A DNA stretch of 64,000 bases from Diorhabda sublineata (GCF_026230105.1 NC_079477.1:67001-131000), one strand, 5' to 3'; shown: positions 11,871-26,283, numbered from the stretch's first letter. The notes: generated from the sequence alone by a model not told the origin. Program-made: numbers and translations.

Positions 11871-12680
11871 GGCCGAACCAACAAATAATTTCTATCAAAT
11901 CTTACAAGGAGCCTACAGTTATCAAAATTGAAAATGTACTATAAATTGAATTTATCAAGATACAATAACAACAAGAAAGATGTATTGCTGGCATTTGGAC
12001 TACCGTACTGCAGAAATATTAAAGAAACTGAAGTTTCGGTTAAAGAATCCATCAATTAATTTCGTTTATATAATTTCGACTATTCGGATTTCAATTGAAA
12101 TTAAAAATGAATTACATACCCGTTGAAACCTCCGCAATTATGCAGGAAATGTAATTATTATGCCTAGAATGAGCGAGTTATTTCTGAATAGCTTTACTAA
12201 ATGTCCGGAATTAGGATAAAGTGAGTTATAGTCTTGAAACATGTACTTTTATTTTTGCATATGTCACGAACGAGAATTAGTTCAAGACCAAAAAGGAGAA
12301 TTGCTGCTATTTGCATACAAATGAACTTACGCAACTAAGCGAATATATATCATTTAATTTTAAGACGTAATATTGTATTTCAGTAGAAAAAATTCTACAT
12401 TAAGATAAACGATAATTGTTAACACAAGAATATTATGTTACTATCTTTATTTAAAACTTCTTCTTAACAGGGTATCTCAGTATCTTATTTTGTCTCACTC
12501 TATCTCACTACGTTTTTATGTATTAAAATATATTTCGAAATTTTGTTGTTTTTTATTATTCATCTTTTAAACCAAAAATCAAAAACCACTGAAAGTAAAA
12601 TACGAGATATATCCAGAAGGTAAGTTCCCTTTGTTTATATAAAAAACGTGTACAGATGCAGAAAAAATATTTATTTTACA
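10080..12680. other. AT-rich intergenic stretch
   Basis: Nothing recognisable as a gene on either strand. A (TA)n run lies at about 11837-11868. The short open frames are of a size expected by chance in such DNA. Confidence 0.6.
11837..11868. repeat. (TA)n microsatellite
   Basis: About 16 uninterrupted TA units. Confidence 0.95.
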
Positions 12681-12689
12681 AAAATCTAC

Positions 12690-13010
12690 TACTGCTGTAC
12701 AGATTTTTGTTGTGTCATAGCATGGCTCAAGTTTTTGTATCCCTTTTTCATAGAAGCTTGCTATCTGCGCTCAACTATGTGGTAACATGTTCTTTCACCA
12801 TAACCACCAAGGAAGAATTTCGGGTATAATAAATTAGGAGCGAGTACCAGGTTTCACGGAGATTGATCAAACACGTCCGAGCCAAATTCCTGAGTTTTTT
12901 TTCACGTTCATAGTGTGAGGTCGAGCGATATCGCAAGAAAAACAACATCGTTAGACAGTAATCACCTATGATTGTCCCGTATTGCGCAGCACAATTTCTT
13001 AAGACCGCTT
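12690..13010 (-). mobile_element. mariner-like transposase remnant, inverted relative to the 9.7 kb copy
   Basis: The minus strand reads RPHTMNVKK, then degraded DVFDQSP, LAPN...YPKFFLGG and ASFYEKGIQKLEPCYD across frameshifts. This order matches the C-terminal part of a mariner transposase. Nucleotide blocks such as ACCTCACACTA, AGGAATTTGGCT and TTCCTTGGTGG are shared with the remnant at 9700-10075. It is far too damaged to encode an enzyme. Confidence 0.72.
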
Positions 13011-13019
13011 AACATAACG

Positions 13020-15050
13020 CAATAAACGTACAAGAAATTGCATGCAAGTATCTGTAAACAGTAAAAGTAAACATAAATTCGTAATCTCAAATTTTAACTA
13101 AGATTTTGTAAATAGTTTAACAATGAAAATAACAGAGCTAAGTTTTACGACAGTCAGCTGATCTGCATGCTTTTGATCAAGAAATATTGCGTCTTGCATT
13201 GCATTGCACTTGAAGTAAACATGTTTATTGATTATTATTTGGCCTCGTGCCAAGGAATCGATCAACTAAATGTCTGTCCTAAAAAACGGCGCACATGAGT
13301 TTTCGAGATGTTAATATTTGCTTATGCTCAAATTTCGTCGAATCTGATTTCACAAGCATCGGTATTTTCAGGTAACAACCGTGTATGGTGGGAACTGGGA
13401 TCGCAACGCTGACGCTGATAGAAATAGACATGGAACTTACATTGTGAATGTTCCTTGTATAAAGTGAAATTCAATTTAATTTTATTTAAGCGATAAATAT
13501 AGAATATTCGATATACATTTCAATTTCATTTAATTCTTTTAAAGATGGAAAAAATACATAATTAAAAAGTTACAGTGAATATAATAGGATAACAATATTA
13601 TCACAGTCTAATTACAGAGTTAGCGCTACAAATTTTGTCGTTCTAAACTAACTTCAATAATTAAGGTTAGCGTTAAAAGTTGTCCGAATGTAACAAACTT
13701 AAGTAGGCACATAAAAGGAACGACGCGTCGTACTCTTGTTTTACAATGGTCGGGTGAGAGTTGACAAGTCCTGTGTGCTTTTCTAAGCGGATTTTTAGGC
13801 CAGGCACTTTAAAATTCTCTTTTACACATAAAATTACTCGCATTTTTTATTTTTTCCATTATAATCTCTTTATGTAACCTTAAATAAAGATGATCAACTT
13901 ATTTATGGGAAAGAAGCAACGAAATTTTTCTATTTATATAAATTGTACAAGTACAAAATTTTATCATTTCGATCATTTAAATATATGTCTACTTTATTTG
14001 CGATCTATAAGAAGACAAACAATTGAGCTCATTTGGTTTAAATATTCTATTTGTTGAATGTAACGAGATGATCTGGTGTGGTAAGTTACTTTAAAGATAA
14101 TACGCACAGGGCTACTGGCCTACGAGTCCAGTTTGTGCCTTTATAAATAGATTATAATGTTTAGAGACTTTAAACTCAGGACTTTATGAACTAAAGATTC
14201 ATTAATTAACAGGCTCATTCTAAAAACAGATTTAGTTAGGGATGCCGCAACCGATGGTTAAATGTAATTATTATGAAAAGTTCTCACTAAATATGTGTAT
14301 TATTGATTAAGTATGGAATAATATGATCGTTTATTGAAAAATCAATTAAAAAATCGCGCCATACTGGTCCTTAAGAATAAGAATAATTTATTCCCATCTC
14401 ATCTATTAGCATTTCTCGGAGAAATTAATTATTGTTTTTCCTAAGAGGAATGCGAACGAACCTTCTAGATTGATTAATCATTTGTATGGTTATTAGCAAT
14501 TATTCGAAAATGGTCTTGGAAAATGAGAATATATTTAGATATACCATCATGAATCAATAGATGTTAGTCTTGTAGAAAAATAATTCTTGGAATTTGACTT
14601 ACTTATTCATGTTTACAGTAGATTTAGGAAGCGTCAACATCCTCGAGGGATTTAGATCAGAGCAAACTATTAACAATCAGTTATCTTGCGATACTAAATA
14701 TCATAGAAAATGAGTAGATATTCCGCAGAACATGTGATTTTCAAACTAGACGTGGAGCAAAGCGTTTAGAAGATATTCAGAATTTATTCGAAATGTGCTC
14801 GAATTAACAACCGTGAATCAAACAATGATATCAGTGCAAATATCTATATCTTTTTACTTTTGCCCAATTATAAAGAAGACATTATAGTAATCCCATCAGC
14901 ATCGATATATGCGAAACCTACTGTAAACATAAAAAATTGGAACTAAAATTTGAATTGTACTCTCAATCCAATTTGAATATCTTAGCAAGTGCAAAAATCA
15001 ATGTATTTGTTTTGTTAATATTTAGTCTATTCAATAAACTATCCAAAACT
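13020..15050. other. Intergenic stretch without recognised genes
   Basis: AT-rich DNA. The 12-base palindrome ACGACGCGTCGT near 13721 is the only local oddity; I cannot attach a function to it. Confidence 0.5.
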
Positions 15051-15061
15051 AGTGTCTACTG

Positions 15062-15231
15062 TCATGCTTTGGCCAGGATATAAAAAATTAATTCCATGCT
15101 GTTTCTATTATGACGATGTCGACCGTAACGGAGCATCATCGTCAAGGAATTTAGTCGTCCCGATGGTGAGCGTCGCTTCCCATTCAGTAGATCCGGGACG
15201 TCAGCCAAAGGCGTCACGTGTCGCTCCGGCG
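15062..15231 (-). CDS. Possible terminal exon of an amidated neuropeptide precursor (RYamide-like)
   Basis: A GC-richer island in AT-rich DNA. On the minus strand, after an acceptor-like CATTCCTGAG (its AG at 15233-15232), one frame stays open for 55 codons to TGA (15064-15062). It contains DLLN-GKRR, an amidation Gly plus tribasic cleavage site, and soon afterwards SPSGRLNSLTMMLRYGR, which would release a peptide ending TMMLRY-amide. Beetle RYamide-1 as I recall it ends in TMMRY-amide, so this is a tempting match. Against it, no second RYamide (FFLGxRYGK) follows, and no signal-peptide exon was located. The plus-strand frame over the same bases shows no such features. Confidence 0.3.
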
Positions 15232-15299
15232 CTCAGGAATGTAATCGCGTGGATAGAAACGTTTTGAAAAGTGATTATGGATAATTTTTGGATAAAAAA

Positions 15300-17600
15300 G
15301 TGCATAGTTATGTAGGTACCTATCATCTCTTAGAAACGCATCCGCCCACCATTTTTTTGATATAATTTTTGTAAAATTTTTAATCACAAAATATTGATTT
15401 TTCCAAATTCTGAATAATTTACATTATTATAGTTTTTTATGAAGTTTCATTTGTATGTATATATTTAGATAAAAAAGGAATATGTTTCATGTCGTATTTG
15501 AATTCATTGCTACGTTTTTGTATGTAGCATAAAAGTAATTAACTCTAGGCATTCCAAATAATTTTACGAAAATATAGTAACATTAGTAGAAATAACTATC
15601 CAATAAAATTGCCTCCATCAAAGCATATAAAAAATGGAATTTGATATTAAAATGACCATTCCTGTATTATTTCATAATAAATGAAAAATTTACTGGAATT
15701 TGATCGAAGATATGTTGTATAGTTTTATGTTTCCAGATATTTAATCATTACAATAAAAATTTTTACTTTAATAAATAGGACCCGGTTGATAACTACATTT
15801 ACTTCACCAAGAATAGGCTGTACTTAACTGACAGTAGTTATATCCAAGATTTTTTCCAATAACAACCAATTTGCCAATAAAGCTTTTTTGTTTTATTTTA
15901 CTTCGCAATATCCAATCCCAACAAATTTTACCCAAAATATGATTGTAGGTTTTTCAATTTAGTAGAGACGTCCAAGTTGTGTATTTTTTAGTATAGTTTA
16001 GTAGCAAGGTTCAGTATGCAGTCTATTACGAATTCTAGTGTGATAATAGAAAATTTGGAAGGGCCGCGTAAACCACAATAAATCGGTCCTTTAACAATAA
16101 TCAGAAAACGTTAATATTAAATTATTTTAAAACATTTTATGTGTTTATTACATAGTGGAAATAGTTGGTAATACGCTTGGGAAATGAAAGTAATTGAAGA
16201 TGAAAAATGCGAGGAACTACAAAAATCATATTATTTAAAATAGACAGTACACAATGTTCTTGGTACGTTAGGAAATGATGAGGATTACACAGGAATAAAT
16301 CAAGGCATACTATGGAAATGGACCATATTGTATGCACAAGAAGTTACCTATAAGATTATAGAATAAATGAAAAATCAATATTCAATTTAGATAGATATTT
16401 TATTTAGATAAAGTTAATTAGGGGATATGTATAAATGTACACTCTATATATCCATTATATTTATACAAATGGAATTTAATACGATAATATTCGCGTAAAA
16501 CAAAAAATATTTAAACTATCTACTTAAAGAAGTGATATGCCTATGGATTACAAATTCCTTAATTATTTTAATACCTTCTTCTCAATCATAAAAATAAACT
16601 TCAATTATATACAGTCAAATCGCCTTTATTTTTTATATGTTGAACTTTTCGTTTTCAATTGAATTGTGTGTCAATAAAAAAGCGGAACCCGCCTTTGATT
16701 TCATTTAATCATATTGATTTCCAACGAAATGTTAATGAGATTAATAATTTTAGCAAATGAAATTGCATATGACATTATCCTAATAAAAACATGTATGTTG
16801 CTGAATGAAATGTTCATAAATATGTTTGTATATATTAAACCAACGTATTTCCCTTTCAAATTAATCGTTGAATGTAGCTTTTAAATTATAATAAACTAAC
16901 TTCAAATGTTAATTTGTAAAACATTATACTAGGTACGCCCGAAATTAGGTATTTCATAAATAACAGAATTTTTGGTAAAACAATAAAATGTTTACGAATA
17001 TATTCTGTTGAATGTACATTTGAAAATTGAATATAACGCGGCTAAAACAGCAGGTACATATATAACTATACCCTAGACTAGTTTATATCTGAACACGTAC
17101 AATCCCTAAAAATAGGGCAATTTCCCACAATGTAAGACTCTGAATAATTTAAAGGCGTAATCTGAGCTATACTGAACGTCTTGCATTATGTAAACATCTT
17201 TTCAAATATTCGAGAAAGTCGAGAATTTCCCGTTTAAGCTTACCTTTCAGTAGATGCTGGAATGCTAATTCGATACAAATTTATTATTACACTTTATCTA
17301 GGATACAGACTACTATTTGACTATTTCTATTTTCAACATACAGGTGAAACTAATAAAAGCGTGCCACATCAAAAATATAATGAAAATGGCGTATTGGATT
17401 TTAGTTTGTTGTTTTGCTAGTGTTAGATAAACAAAATTAACAATATCACAAAGTAATTTTTTTGTTCCAGATATTAAGTCACAATCTTTGTACTACAGTA
17501 GAATTTAACGTATGATCCGCCTCTACAATAATTTATTGTTGCGTGAATAAATTTGACTAGAACTGTGCAAATGACTGAAAATTAATTTAGCACTATGACT
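15300..17600. other. AT-rich region upstream of the glutamate-receptor-like exon
   Basis: No gene or recognisable transposon. It may hold the promoter and 5' UTR of the exon at 17649, but no clear core promoter stands out. Confidence 0.5.
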
Positions 17601-17648
17601 TTGTGTACGGGTGATTGTGAATTGTAGAAACAGTCTGGGAGCAACAAT

Positions 17649-17727
17649 ATGCATATTGTGACATTAATTAGTTTATTGCTTTGGAGTAACTTTGGATATG
17701 CGGGATTGCCGCCTGTTATCAGAATAG
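17649..17727 (+). CDS. First coding exon of a probable ionotropic glutamate receptor (kainate type)
   Basis: The ATG starts 26 codons and one extra base, ending at a perfect donor (G/gtaagt, 17727/17728). The N-terminus is a hydrophobic signal peptide (VTLISLLLW core) followed by AGLPPVIRIG. In insect kainate-type glutamate receptors the amino-terminal domain begins just after the signal peptide with LPPVIRIG(A/G)IF, and this exon ends with the Gly codon split in phase 1, which fits. These receptors are tetrameric cation channels at synapses. I found no exon encoding the expected next segment in the remaining 46 kb, so the following intron may be very long. The call rests on 26 residues and could be wrong. 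Confidence 0.45.
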
Positions 17728-20700
17728 GTAAGTCTTTGGATATATTTCAATTGCTACAAAAACAAAGCAATTATTAAAAGGAGAAAGTCCTTTTTATGAT
17801 CTCAAATTTATATGTTTCTTTCATTTAAAAATAAACGGCATACAGAGTTTTCTATTCAGAGTGGAATTAATTACTGCCATTGAAATTCACATGATTTGAT
17901 CACTTTTAGATAATTATTATTTTCGAAAGCGGACATTTGAAATCATAATACCAACAATTTTAGCTTCATTATCCTTCATAAGCATTTATTGGTTAATTGA
18001 AAACAGGACATTAATTTCGGTGCTAATAGAAACATCTGAGTTGGAAATTAAAATAAATAGTTTGTCGTGGACAATCGAAATCTATTCCACGTTAAATTAT
18101 CGATGTAAACACGCGAGTTTGGGTTCTAAGATGTAGGGGACCAATTTGCTATTGCATCTCTTAATTTAAAATTCAATAACGTCAAATCCACTTCTATAAA
18201 AACGTTAGGTATGTAAAATTATATTTGCTTTAATTACTTAAAAAAAATCTGTTTTGATCCACAATGTAATCTCAATTTAAATAATTTACGGTAAAACATT
18301 CTATTGAACCCAGTATCTAACAACTAAGTTCGAGGAATAATTAATAATTCTTTAGACAAAAAACTCAATTAATCTGGAAAGGAAACGAAGCAGACGGTAG
18401 ATGAGTTTAACGAATTTAATTGCTTTCATCATCGGGATTTCTGGAAAGTAAGACAAACTTACTAATTGCTTTTACGATATGTGCCCTGTATAATCAAATA
18501 CTGTTTTTCTTGTAAAAATAGAATCTACGAATGAAATAACTTGTAATAATACAATAAAAGGATGATTAAGTGAAGTGAATATTTTCAATAAAATTAAATG
18601 CAGGTAAAAATTAGTCATTTCGACAAAAATTCTTTCAAATATGTACGTTTTCTTAAATATATAGAAATAAAAAATCCCCTTCTTATTGATGATATATTTG
18701 TTTTAAATGCAACCTCATACTTTCTTAAAACTTATTGAAAATTGTTTCAACTTATCGATTTATATAAACCGGTTAATAATAGTACAGAAATTGCGAAACT
18801 TTGAGCTTATCATATCTTATCTCAATATTTATTGGTATAGTATTCACGGTTTGAGAGATTTTAACATATTATTTAATGAGTCTTTAAAATTATAATATAT
18901 ATCAGTATAATGGCTTCAGCATTTTTTCAAGAAAATATCAATGTTACTTTACTTATAAAGTTAGGTACGGAAGAGACTAGTGTAAATATTTGTACTTACA
19001 TGTTGTACGAATTAATTTGGAAAATAAATCTTTTCGGTTCTCCAATTTCAATGTTAACAGAAGGATCTACGGAAAACAATGGATAATGAAATGTGACTCA
19101 ATTAAATTGACGACACAGTCCCTCTAAAGCATTGGAATAATTTGAAACTTTCTCTAAGCTTTCACCGTCTCTCATTTTCACTCCAATCCGATTTTCACTG
19201 ACATCATCTCACAAATGAACATTTTAATTCAATTCAAATCAGAGTTCCAAAAGTGGAAAATATTCAAAATTCATTCAGAGATAGAAAATCAGTAGCAGAT
19301 CTATCATGCTTTCTCCATTCTAGTCGATTAACGTTAATATATGCGATAATAGTGATGAACACTCTTTCTTTCAAAAATAGTAAACTTTATCTTATTTGAG
19401 TATTAACGTATATATGATGAGAAATTGAGCAGCAGTATTAATAGTAGATTATGTGATACAATTTTCATTATATTTATAGCTCTCGTTCGATATTATGAAG
19501 ACTTTTTACTTTAACTTAGGGTCTTCTCCTAAAACCTAAGTGGCAAACTTACAAAAAACAGTAAGTATGTAGGAATGGAGATTACTGTGTATTCATTTTA
19601 GGAGAACGGTTAATAACGTTTTTTTTCAATTTCAAATGAATGAATCTTTCTCATTGCGAATTTAGCAGAAACTTTTCCATTTTCTTGATGTAACTATTGT
19701 CTTGTTAAACAATTAACAATTTTCAGTTGAAGTATAAAAACCATGACAATATTCCTTCAGAAATTAACGTTTCTATTAACGTTAAAATGAACTTGCATAG
19801 TGACTGGACTAACATCAAATTGTTTAGGCATTTCTCATTAGAATAAACGAAGCAAGAATGTCTTGGTGCAGTGTTTATAAAACCAAATTAATTTCTTTCT
19901 AAATAGCCCAAGAGAAAAAATGTAACCGCTTAAAACTGATTCGCGCAAAATAAATTGAACAAACTTCTGTAGAATCTAAGACTAATACTTTGTAAAAGAC
20001 TTTGACTATTCGACTTTTTCTATTTGAAATTTAGTGGTTGTAAAGTTTTTAAAATCTTTGTACCTATCTCGTTGGATTTATAGAAGGGTTTTTTTATTAT
20101 TTTCGCAAATAAACCAAAACAAAAATCATATGTAATTCAACAATTTTTCATATTAAATTCTATTGAATGAAAAATTATCTGAAAGAGATAATCTAATAAA
20201 ACAATTGTTGGTAGTACTCAAGTCAGTTCTCTACGTGTGAGATAGATATCAATTCAATGTCAACCTGCTTGACGGGATGAACCTCGTTGTCAATTTTTCA
20301 TTTTGATTATACTCAATTAATATAGATTATACTACCAGATTTATGATAAATTGAATATAAAATGTTTTTTGTCTCTTAGACGAAGTGGCTAGAATTTAGT
20401 TCAATTTAAATTTAAAAGCACACAGGAAAACGAAATTGCATCGTTAGTGAATTTGCGAAACTAATTCAAACTGCTTTTCCAATGGTAAAAACCAGTAAAT
20501 GAATCTAAATGATCTGAAAGACAGAGAAGGTGTAAGGTTGAATTACTACGGCAGATATTCTTGAGCTACGCTAACATTTTACCGAATGAAAGTACCTCGT
20601 AAGAATGCTATAATAACGTTAAAAGAAACATTAGTTGTAAATATTAAGGATAGTAAAAAATTCTTTCTATAAAATTTTAAGCCAGGTCATGTTTGATATC

Positions 20701-23308
20701 GTCGTAAATTGAGTTGCTTTGTTTTTAATTACAATTACTCTCATCTATTTTTTTATTAGCGCAAAATTAAATGTTAATTGGTATTTTGGTAAAATCACTG
20801 TTTTATTGCAGTCCATCACTGTCTAATAGAAGCGAATGTAAATCATTAAGGGAATACGAAAGCGATCAATCTTTTGTTCTTTCTCGGACAAAATCGTAGC
20901 TAGAACGTTTTGCAGAACAAATCAAATCGCTACTTGTCTCTTTCTCAAGCATTACAGAAAGATTAGTTCCTTCCTCGTTGATAATCTGGATATCTTTCCA
21001 AGAAACAATATAAGAATTTGAACAAAATATGTTTATTCAGAAAGAAATACAAGTAAGAAAATAAATAAAAGACATAACTAACTCCCAAGATGTTCAATTT
21101 CAGTGGATCTCAAATAATTTGAAGGATCTTGTCACAGCAAAATTTCTCTCACTAACCAAGTTATATGTTACTAACGATCTCACTCAATTTAATTTGCAAT
21201 TTAGAATTGTAATTAATATGCTATTTAAGCTTGTAATAATATAGTATGCAAATGTACTAAATGTTACATTCTCTCGTAATTACCACAGTTAACTTGTTAA
21301 ACATGCAAGAATATGTTCAAGTTAATGCTTCGTCATGTTGTCAAGTGAATTTCGTTGTAAGATCTTGTAGGATTTACAACAATGTACCTAATACATGAAA
21401 TGAAAAATACAACGGTATTTAGAGTTGCTTTTTACAGGAGTATTGAGGTTCATCATATTATTACCCATAAAATCTTGATGTTGCTCGGTTGATAAATGAG
21501 AAAAACTTTTTAATTGAATGTGTACTGAAATTTTACTACTCACGTAGCTACAAATTTAACCTGTTCGTAGAATATTTAAAATACTTTTTCTGTTACGTAA
21601 ATTCGGCATTTGATTTTTATTTAACTACAATAGGACAATACAATGAGAAGTGGCTATATCCATTCTCTACCATCATTGGATTAATTCCGGAGTTTCTGTT
21701 GTTAGCCGCTACATTTAACTTCTACCATGCTAATGCAAACTAACTGAAAGTTTGAGAGTTCCGATAAGACCTCGAACGAAAACAATGAAATAGCCTACAT
21801 GCTGAAGGGTGCATTCAAGAAACTAATTGATTTTATACGAGTTGGGTGAAGTAGTTAGTTAAATAACATAACCTTGAATTGAATATATTAGAAAATATAC
21901 AGTTTTTGCCGCTCATAAAAGTTAAGTTGCGAATAGTCCATATAGGTATATTATAATTGAATCAGTGATTGACAATTTATTTTTTGGTTAAATAAGTTTT
22001 GGTGTTTGGATACAATTATGTTCAGAATACAAATTGAATGCAATACCTCTACAGGTGTTTCTAGGTCTTTAAAAGGACTAAATTTGAATTCAATTAATTT
22101 TATTACACTCTATAGTAATTTGGTTATAGAGCTCAGCTGCATAGAACTTAGAATGAGAATTTGAAATATGCAATTCTCGAGGAAAACTTTGGTTAATGGA
22201 ATTCACAAGTATTTTTCACAACCGTGAATTCATATGATTCCGTGATCAAAATATGGGCTAAAGAGTCTATTATTCAATTCATAGAATTAATTTGATTCCA
22301 TTTATTAATGGGAAAGGAACAGAAACCGTATTTTTAAGTTTTTAATAAGAAATTGGAGTAAACAACAAAATTAATTTGATCAGGAATAAACTAATCATAA
22401 AGTTACTTTACAAAAAGCAGTAACAATCTATGATACAGGAAATACGAACAAGATTATAATAGTAAAGGCACTCCTATAAATATTGACTTTTATGGCAAGT
22501 AGTTTTATTCCCATTAGAAAAACTTTCGATATAGGTCTTTCATGAATTAAGAGTAAATCCTGCAATATTGCTACTATCACATATGTGTTCTACTACCTTT
22601 TATGTGTTCGGACTTCCAATTAATTGACCGTTTTTTCATTCCACATTGTATACTTTAAGATAGGTTTTCTAAAGAATCTTAAATCAGCATTGAAGTTTTA
22701 ATAAGTATAACTTCATTACACTTATATAACATTCGATAAATAATGATGGAGTGGAGTAAACACAAGGAAATCGAATCGAGCGAGTGGAGTAAGTTGTTTA
22801 CTACATATTTTTCACGCTCTATTTATATGATGTCTCTCTATTTCTTCCAAAATTCCGTTACGAATGGTTTTATTAAGATTTTTTATTGCTTCGTTCAAAA
22901 AAGCGTGCGAACTGCCGCTTTTTATATGCATCCTCATATTTCAACGAGGCTCCTCTAAGGATTTGAATGCATAAAAAGAATCAAAATCCTATTACGAATG
23001 TACATCTGAGACTCAACAAGATACATAAATCAAATAGAATGTATAATATTTTATATAGAATGAGAAAAATTACCAACATACTACTAGAAAACGACTTTAG
23101 ACACAATTGTAATGTGCGTTTTACGTAAAATACCTCTCAGAATTTTAAAAATCTTCTGCTGTGAGCTCTCCATTTCTTACATGCCGGATTGCTGATCTCG
23201 CTATTTCTCTAAACTGGGACCGTTAGTCGTCGATAAACGAAAGGAATACTGAGTAGATTTTTCATAATTTGCTCGACCGGGAGGATCTTAAATTTGAGCG
23301 TGGATATT

Positions 23309-23372
<64 letters not shown>

Positions 23373-24900
23373 TGGTGGTTTCACTTCCGGTTTTTGCTTA
23401 GTATTGTAGCGAAATGAGTCTCCACATTTTGGCAAACCTTTCAATATCAGCCACTTTTTCATACTTTTATTTGTATCGTCAGTGTCCATAATTTTTCATT
23501 TTTTCAAAAATGCTAAGCCTGTTCTCGACTGCACTTTATCGTTCTACCTATTTGCCTTTTTTGTTGATGTAACTCACCATCAGTATTGACAATTAGAAAA
23601 AGCGGAACATAGAAAACACCACGGTCATTTTTCACGGTAATAGGCAACTCCATTTGTTTAGTTTCTTGCACGTTCCGAAATTGCCTGGAATTAAGGCTTT
23701 TAGTCTTGATTTATATTCACTAATCAATATGAAGACAAGTGTGTGGAACACGAATAAGGTGAAAAAACATCGACGGCTGGATTTAACTGTTTGAATAAAG
23801 TCTGCGTTGAAATTTTATTGATTTCTTTAATTAAAATTCCTATACGTAATATCCTGATAGTAACTCTCACGATTTTAGGAAAATTAATTATAAACTACAA
23901 TTTTGGGTTATTCTAATTATTCCAAGAAACTTTTATCCCCCACAATGGCATTATTTTGAATTTCGTTTAGTAATGAATAAATGTCTTATTTTCTTCATCT
24001 CTTATCTTCTTGATTCTCAGCCTTTAAAAGCGGCTACAATTTCTTTTTGAAAAGTATTATTTTGATATATTCGTCAATCAAATATAATATTTAAAATGAG
24101 TTCTATAAACAGATATTAGAATATCAGCAAAATTCTCAAAAAGTGAGGGTACCATTAAATAATCTTACAATATAGAGTATAAAAGACTTCTGCGGATAAA
24201 GCGAAGTAGGAAAGTATTTTATAGGACGATCTTTCAGCCGTCGTGTTGGCTCCACAGCACCAACTCATAAATCTGTCTAGATCGGATCGTGAAAAAGCGT
24301 AGAATAGTCGACCAGCTAAAAATTTATCTATATATACATCTCGTGATTAAATACGCGCCAAACTGCAGCATGTCGTTTCATCTAAACTTAATAGGAAATC
24401 TATAAACCTTTGATCTTTTCTTTTCATGTTTAGCTTGGTATTACGTTAAAAAATAAATGTGTTATTCAAATATTTAATATCAGATTAAACACGAATTCTA
24501 ATGATGTGAAGAAAATATATAAAATGAAAGTGCTTTCAGGACATAAAACAAAATTAAGATATGAAATCCGTTTATTTTTTTATTGATAAGTGAACAGAAA
24601 TATATATTATTGCATTCTTATCGCTCTGGAATTGGGGGAGAACGACGAATTCTAAATATATTTCACATAAGAAGGATATCTTTTAAACAGAATCAGAATA
24701 TCACATACAAATCTTCAACAGTGGAAAAATAGATGTGTTAAACATATAAATTGTTTAAAATGTTACTCGTACAGGTCTATTTGAAATAATGTTTCTCAAA
24801 ATCGTAATTTGTCTTTGAAACCTTATCGATTACATATCAAGAAAAGGCAGTAACCAGAAGATTCTAGACTTTGTCTCTGTTTTTATTTTACAGAAGGAAT
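17728..24900. other. AT-rich non-coding DNA, probably intron of the receptor-like gene
   Basis: No exon, RNA gene or clear transposon seen, apart from the (TA)n run at 23311-23369. A 75-codon minus-strand frame at 23262-23489 is closed partly by that repeat (Tyr-Ile repeats); its non-repeat part (MDTDDTNKSMKKWLILKGLP start) is unrecognised and I do not call it a gene. Confidence 0.5.
23311..23369. repeat. (TA)n microsatellite
   Basis: 59 bases of pure TA repeat, between ATTTG and GTGTGG. Confidence 0.97.
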
Positions 24901-24916
24901 CTCTTGAATAATGTCG

Positions 24917-24943
24917 GTTTTCATATGTAAAAATTCCTACGCC
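24917..24943 (+). repeat. Left arm of a long-range inverted repeat
   Basis: The 27 bases starting GTTTTCATATG and ending TTCCTACGCC are the near-perfect reverse complement (25 of 27 by eye) of 27819-27845. They may be two ends of one element of about 2.9 kb, or two copies of a short element in opposite orientation. Confidence 0.55.
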
Positions 24944-26283
24944 TCAATTTAAACATTTCTCTTTTTTATTGACGATGCAGTACGTTTTTATAATTAATAG
25001 TGCAGGTCCACTTTCTTTTTTGATTGGAACTTACTTAAAAAACTAATCGGATATGAACTAAATAAATAACTCGGAATCTATCTAATTGCCGTTAGTAATA
25101 AAATAATTTTTGTGTCACATTTTTGTAAAATCGATTTTTACAAATTTCGCAAATTTCTCTGCATTGAATCGATCACGACTAGAAATCAGTGGAGCAAATT
25201 GTTTGCGGAAACTACGTCAGAGAATCTTAAAGCGATAGAATAAATAATGACTATCGCGATCGTTGTTAAAGTTTCTTCCCAAGACTACGAAATTTTGGTA
25301 AAACCGGTCGTGCATATTTAAATAGTTGATTATCGGTTAAACTTTTTGGTAACTTTTCGCTTTAGATGATTAACGGGCAACAGAGAGAAAAAAATATTAA
25401 ATTTATCTTCCTATTTTATTTTAAATTTATTCATATGCTCGCTATAACGTGTTTAGTTTTAAAAATTGTTCTGATTTATATTGTTTTCATACCCAAAATA
25501 CTGAAATATCTCATTCATTCTTGACATTCACGTTTCAAGCAACAATTATTGTGAAGGCAAAGTCAAAAGAAAATAGCTGTTTTAATGGTGAATTATTTCA
25601 TTAAAAGGTTATGGTTTGATCACTAGATACTTAGTACAAACAATACATAAAATAGAAATAATTAATACTGCAAGTAAATATACTTTTATCAATACTGTGG
25701 ATATGATAATGATTCCAAGCTATCAAGCTTGTACGTCATATGGACCATACATTGAAAAATTGTTCGATAAGTTTTTGTTTTCGAAATAAGATGAGATAAT
25801 TCAATAAAATTCGTTTTTCTTTGCAGTTGCATTGTTGATTAAATTGGTAGGACTAGATTCAGTTAAACTGAAATGGTTGTACTTTGAATAACTATTTATG
25901 CAGTTTGTAACTTACGTCCACCAATCGCTTATGTATATCCCAAGCAAACCTGGAATAATACTCAACAGTAGCGCCACTAGAACGTTAATTCATCCTGTGC
26001 TTGTCTTATCGTCGCAACTAAATTAGCGAACCATTAATTTCTATTCAAACTATGTGATTGATCTCGATGTGTATTGGCATATAATCCAAAATCGAATGGA
26101 CGACTAACCACCACTTACGGGATATGGTCTCTACACAATATTTAATCAATAAGTGATACAACGTTTTCATATGTTTCTCGTTATTAATTTGTGAAGTATC
26201 AGATTTGTACCATATATTTTACAAATAGAAACCATTGTTTATTATAACCAATTTATAAATAGTTAAGTAACTTATACTGTTGT

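Noticed and set aside
15052..15267. Plus-strand 71-codon frame in the GC-richer island
   Set aside because: It has no ATG start and no recognisable motif; the minus-strand reading is more protein-like.
23262..23489. 75-codon minus-strand frame with a Tyr-Ile repeat
   Set aside because: A large part is translation of the TA microsatellite and the remainder matches nothing I know.
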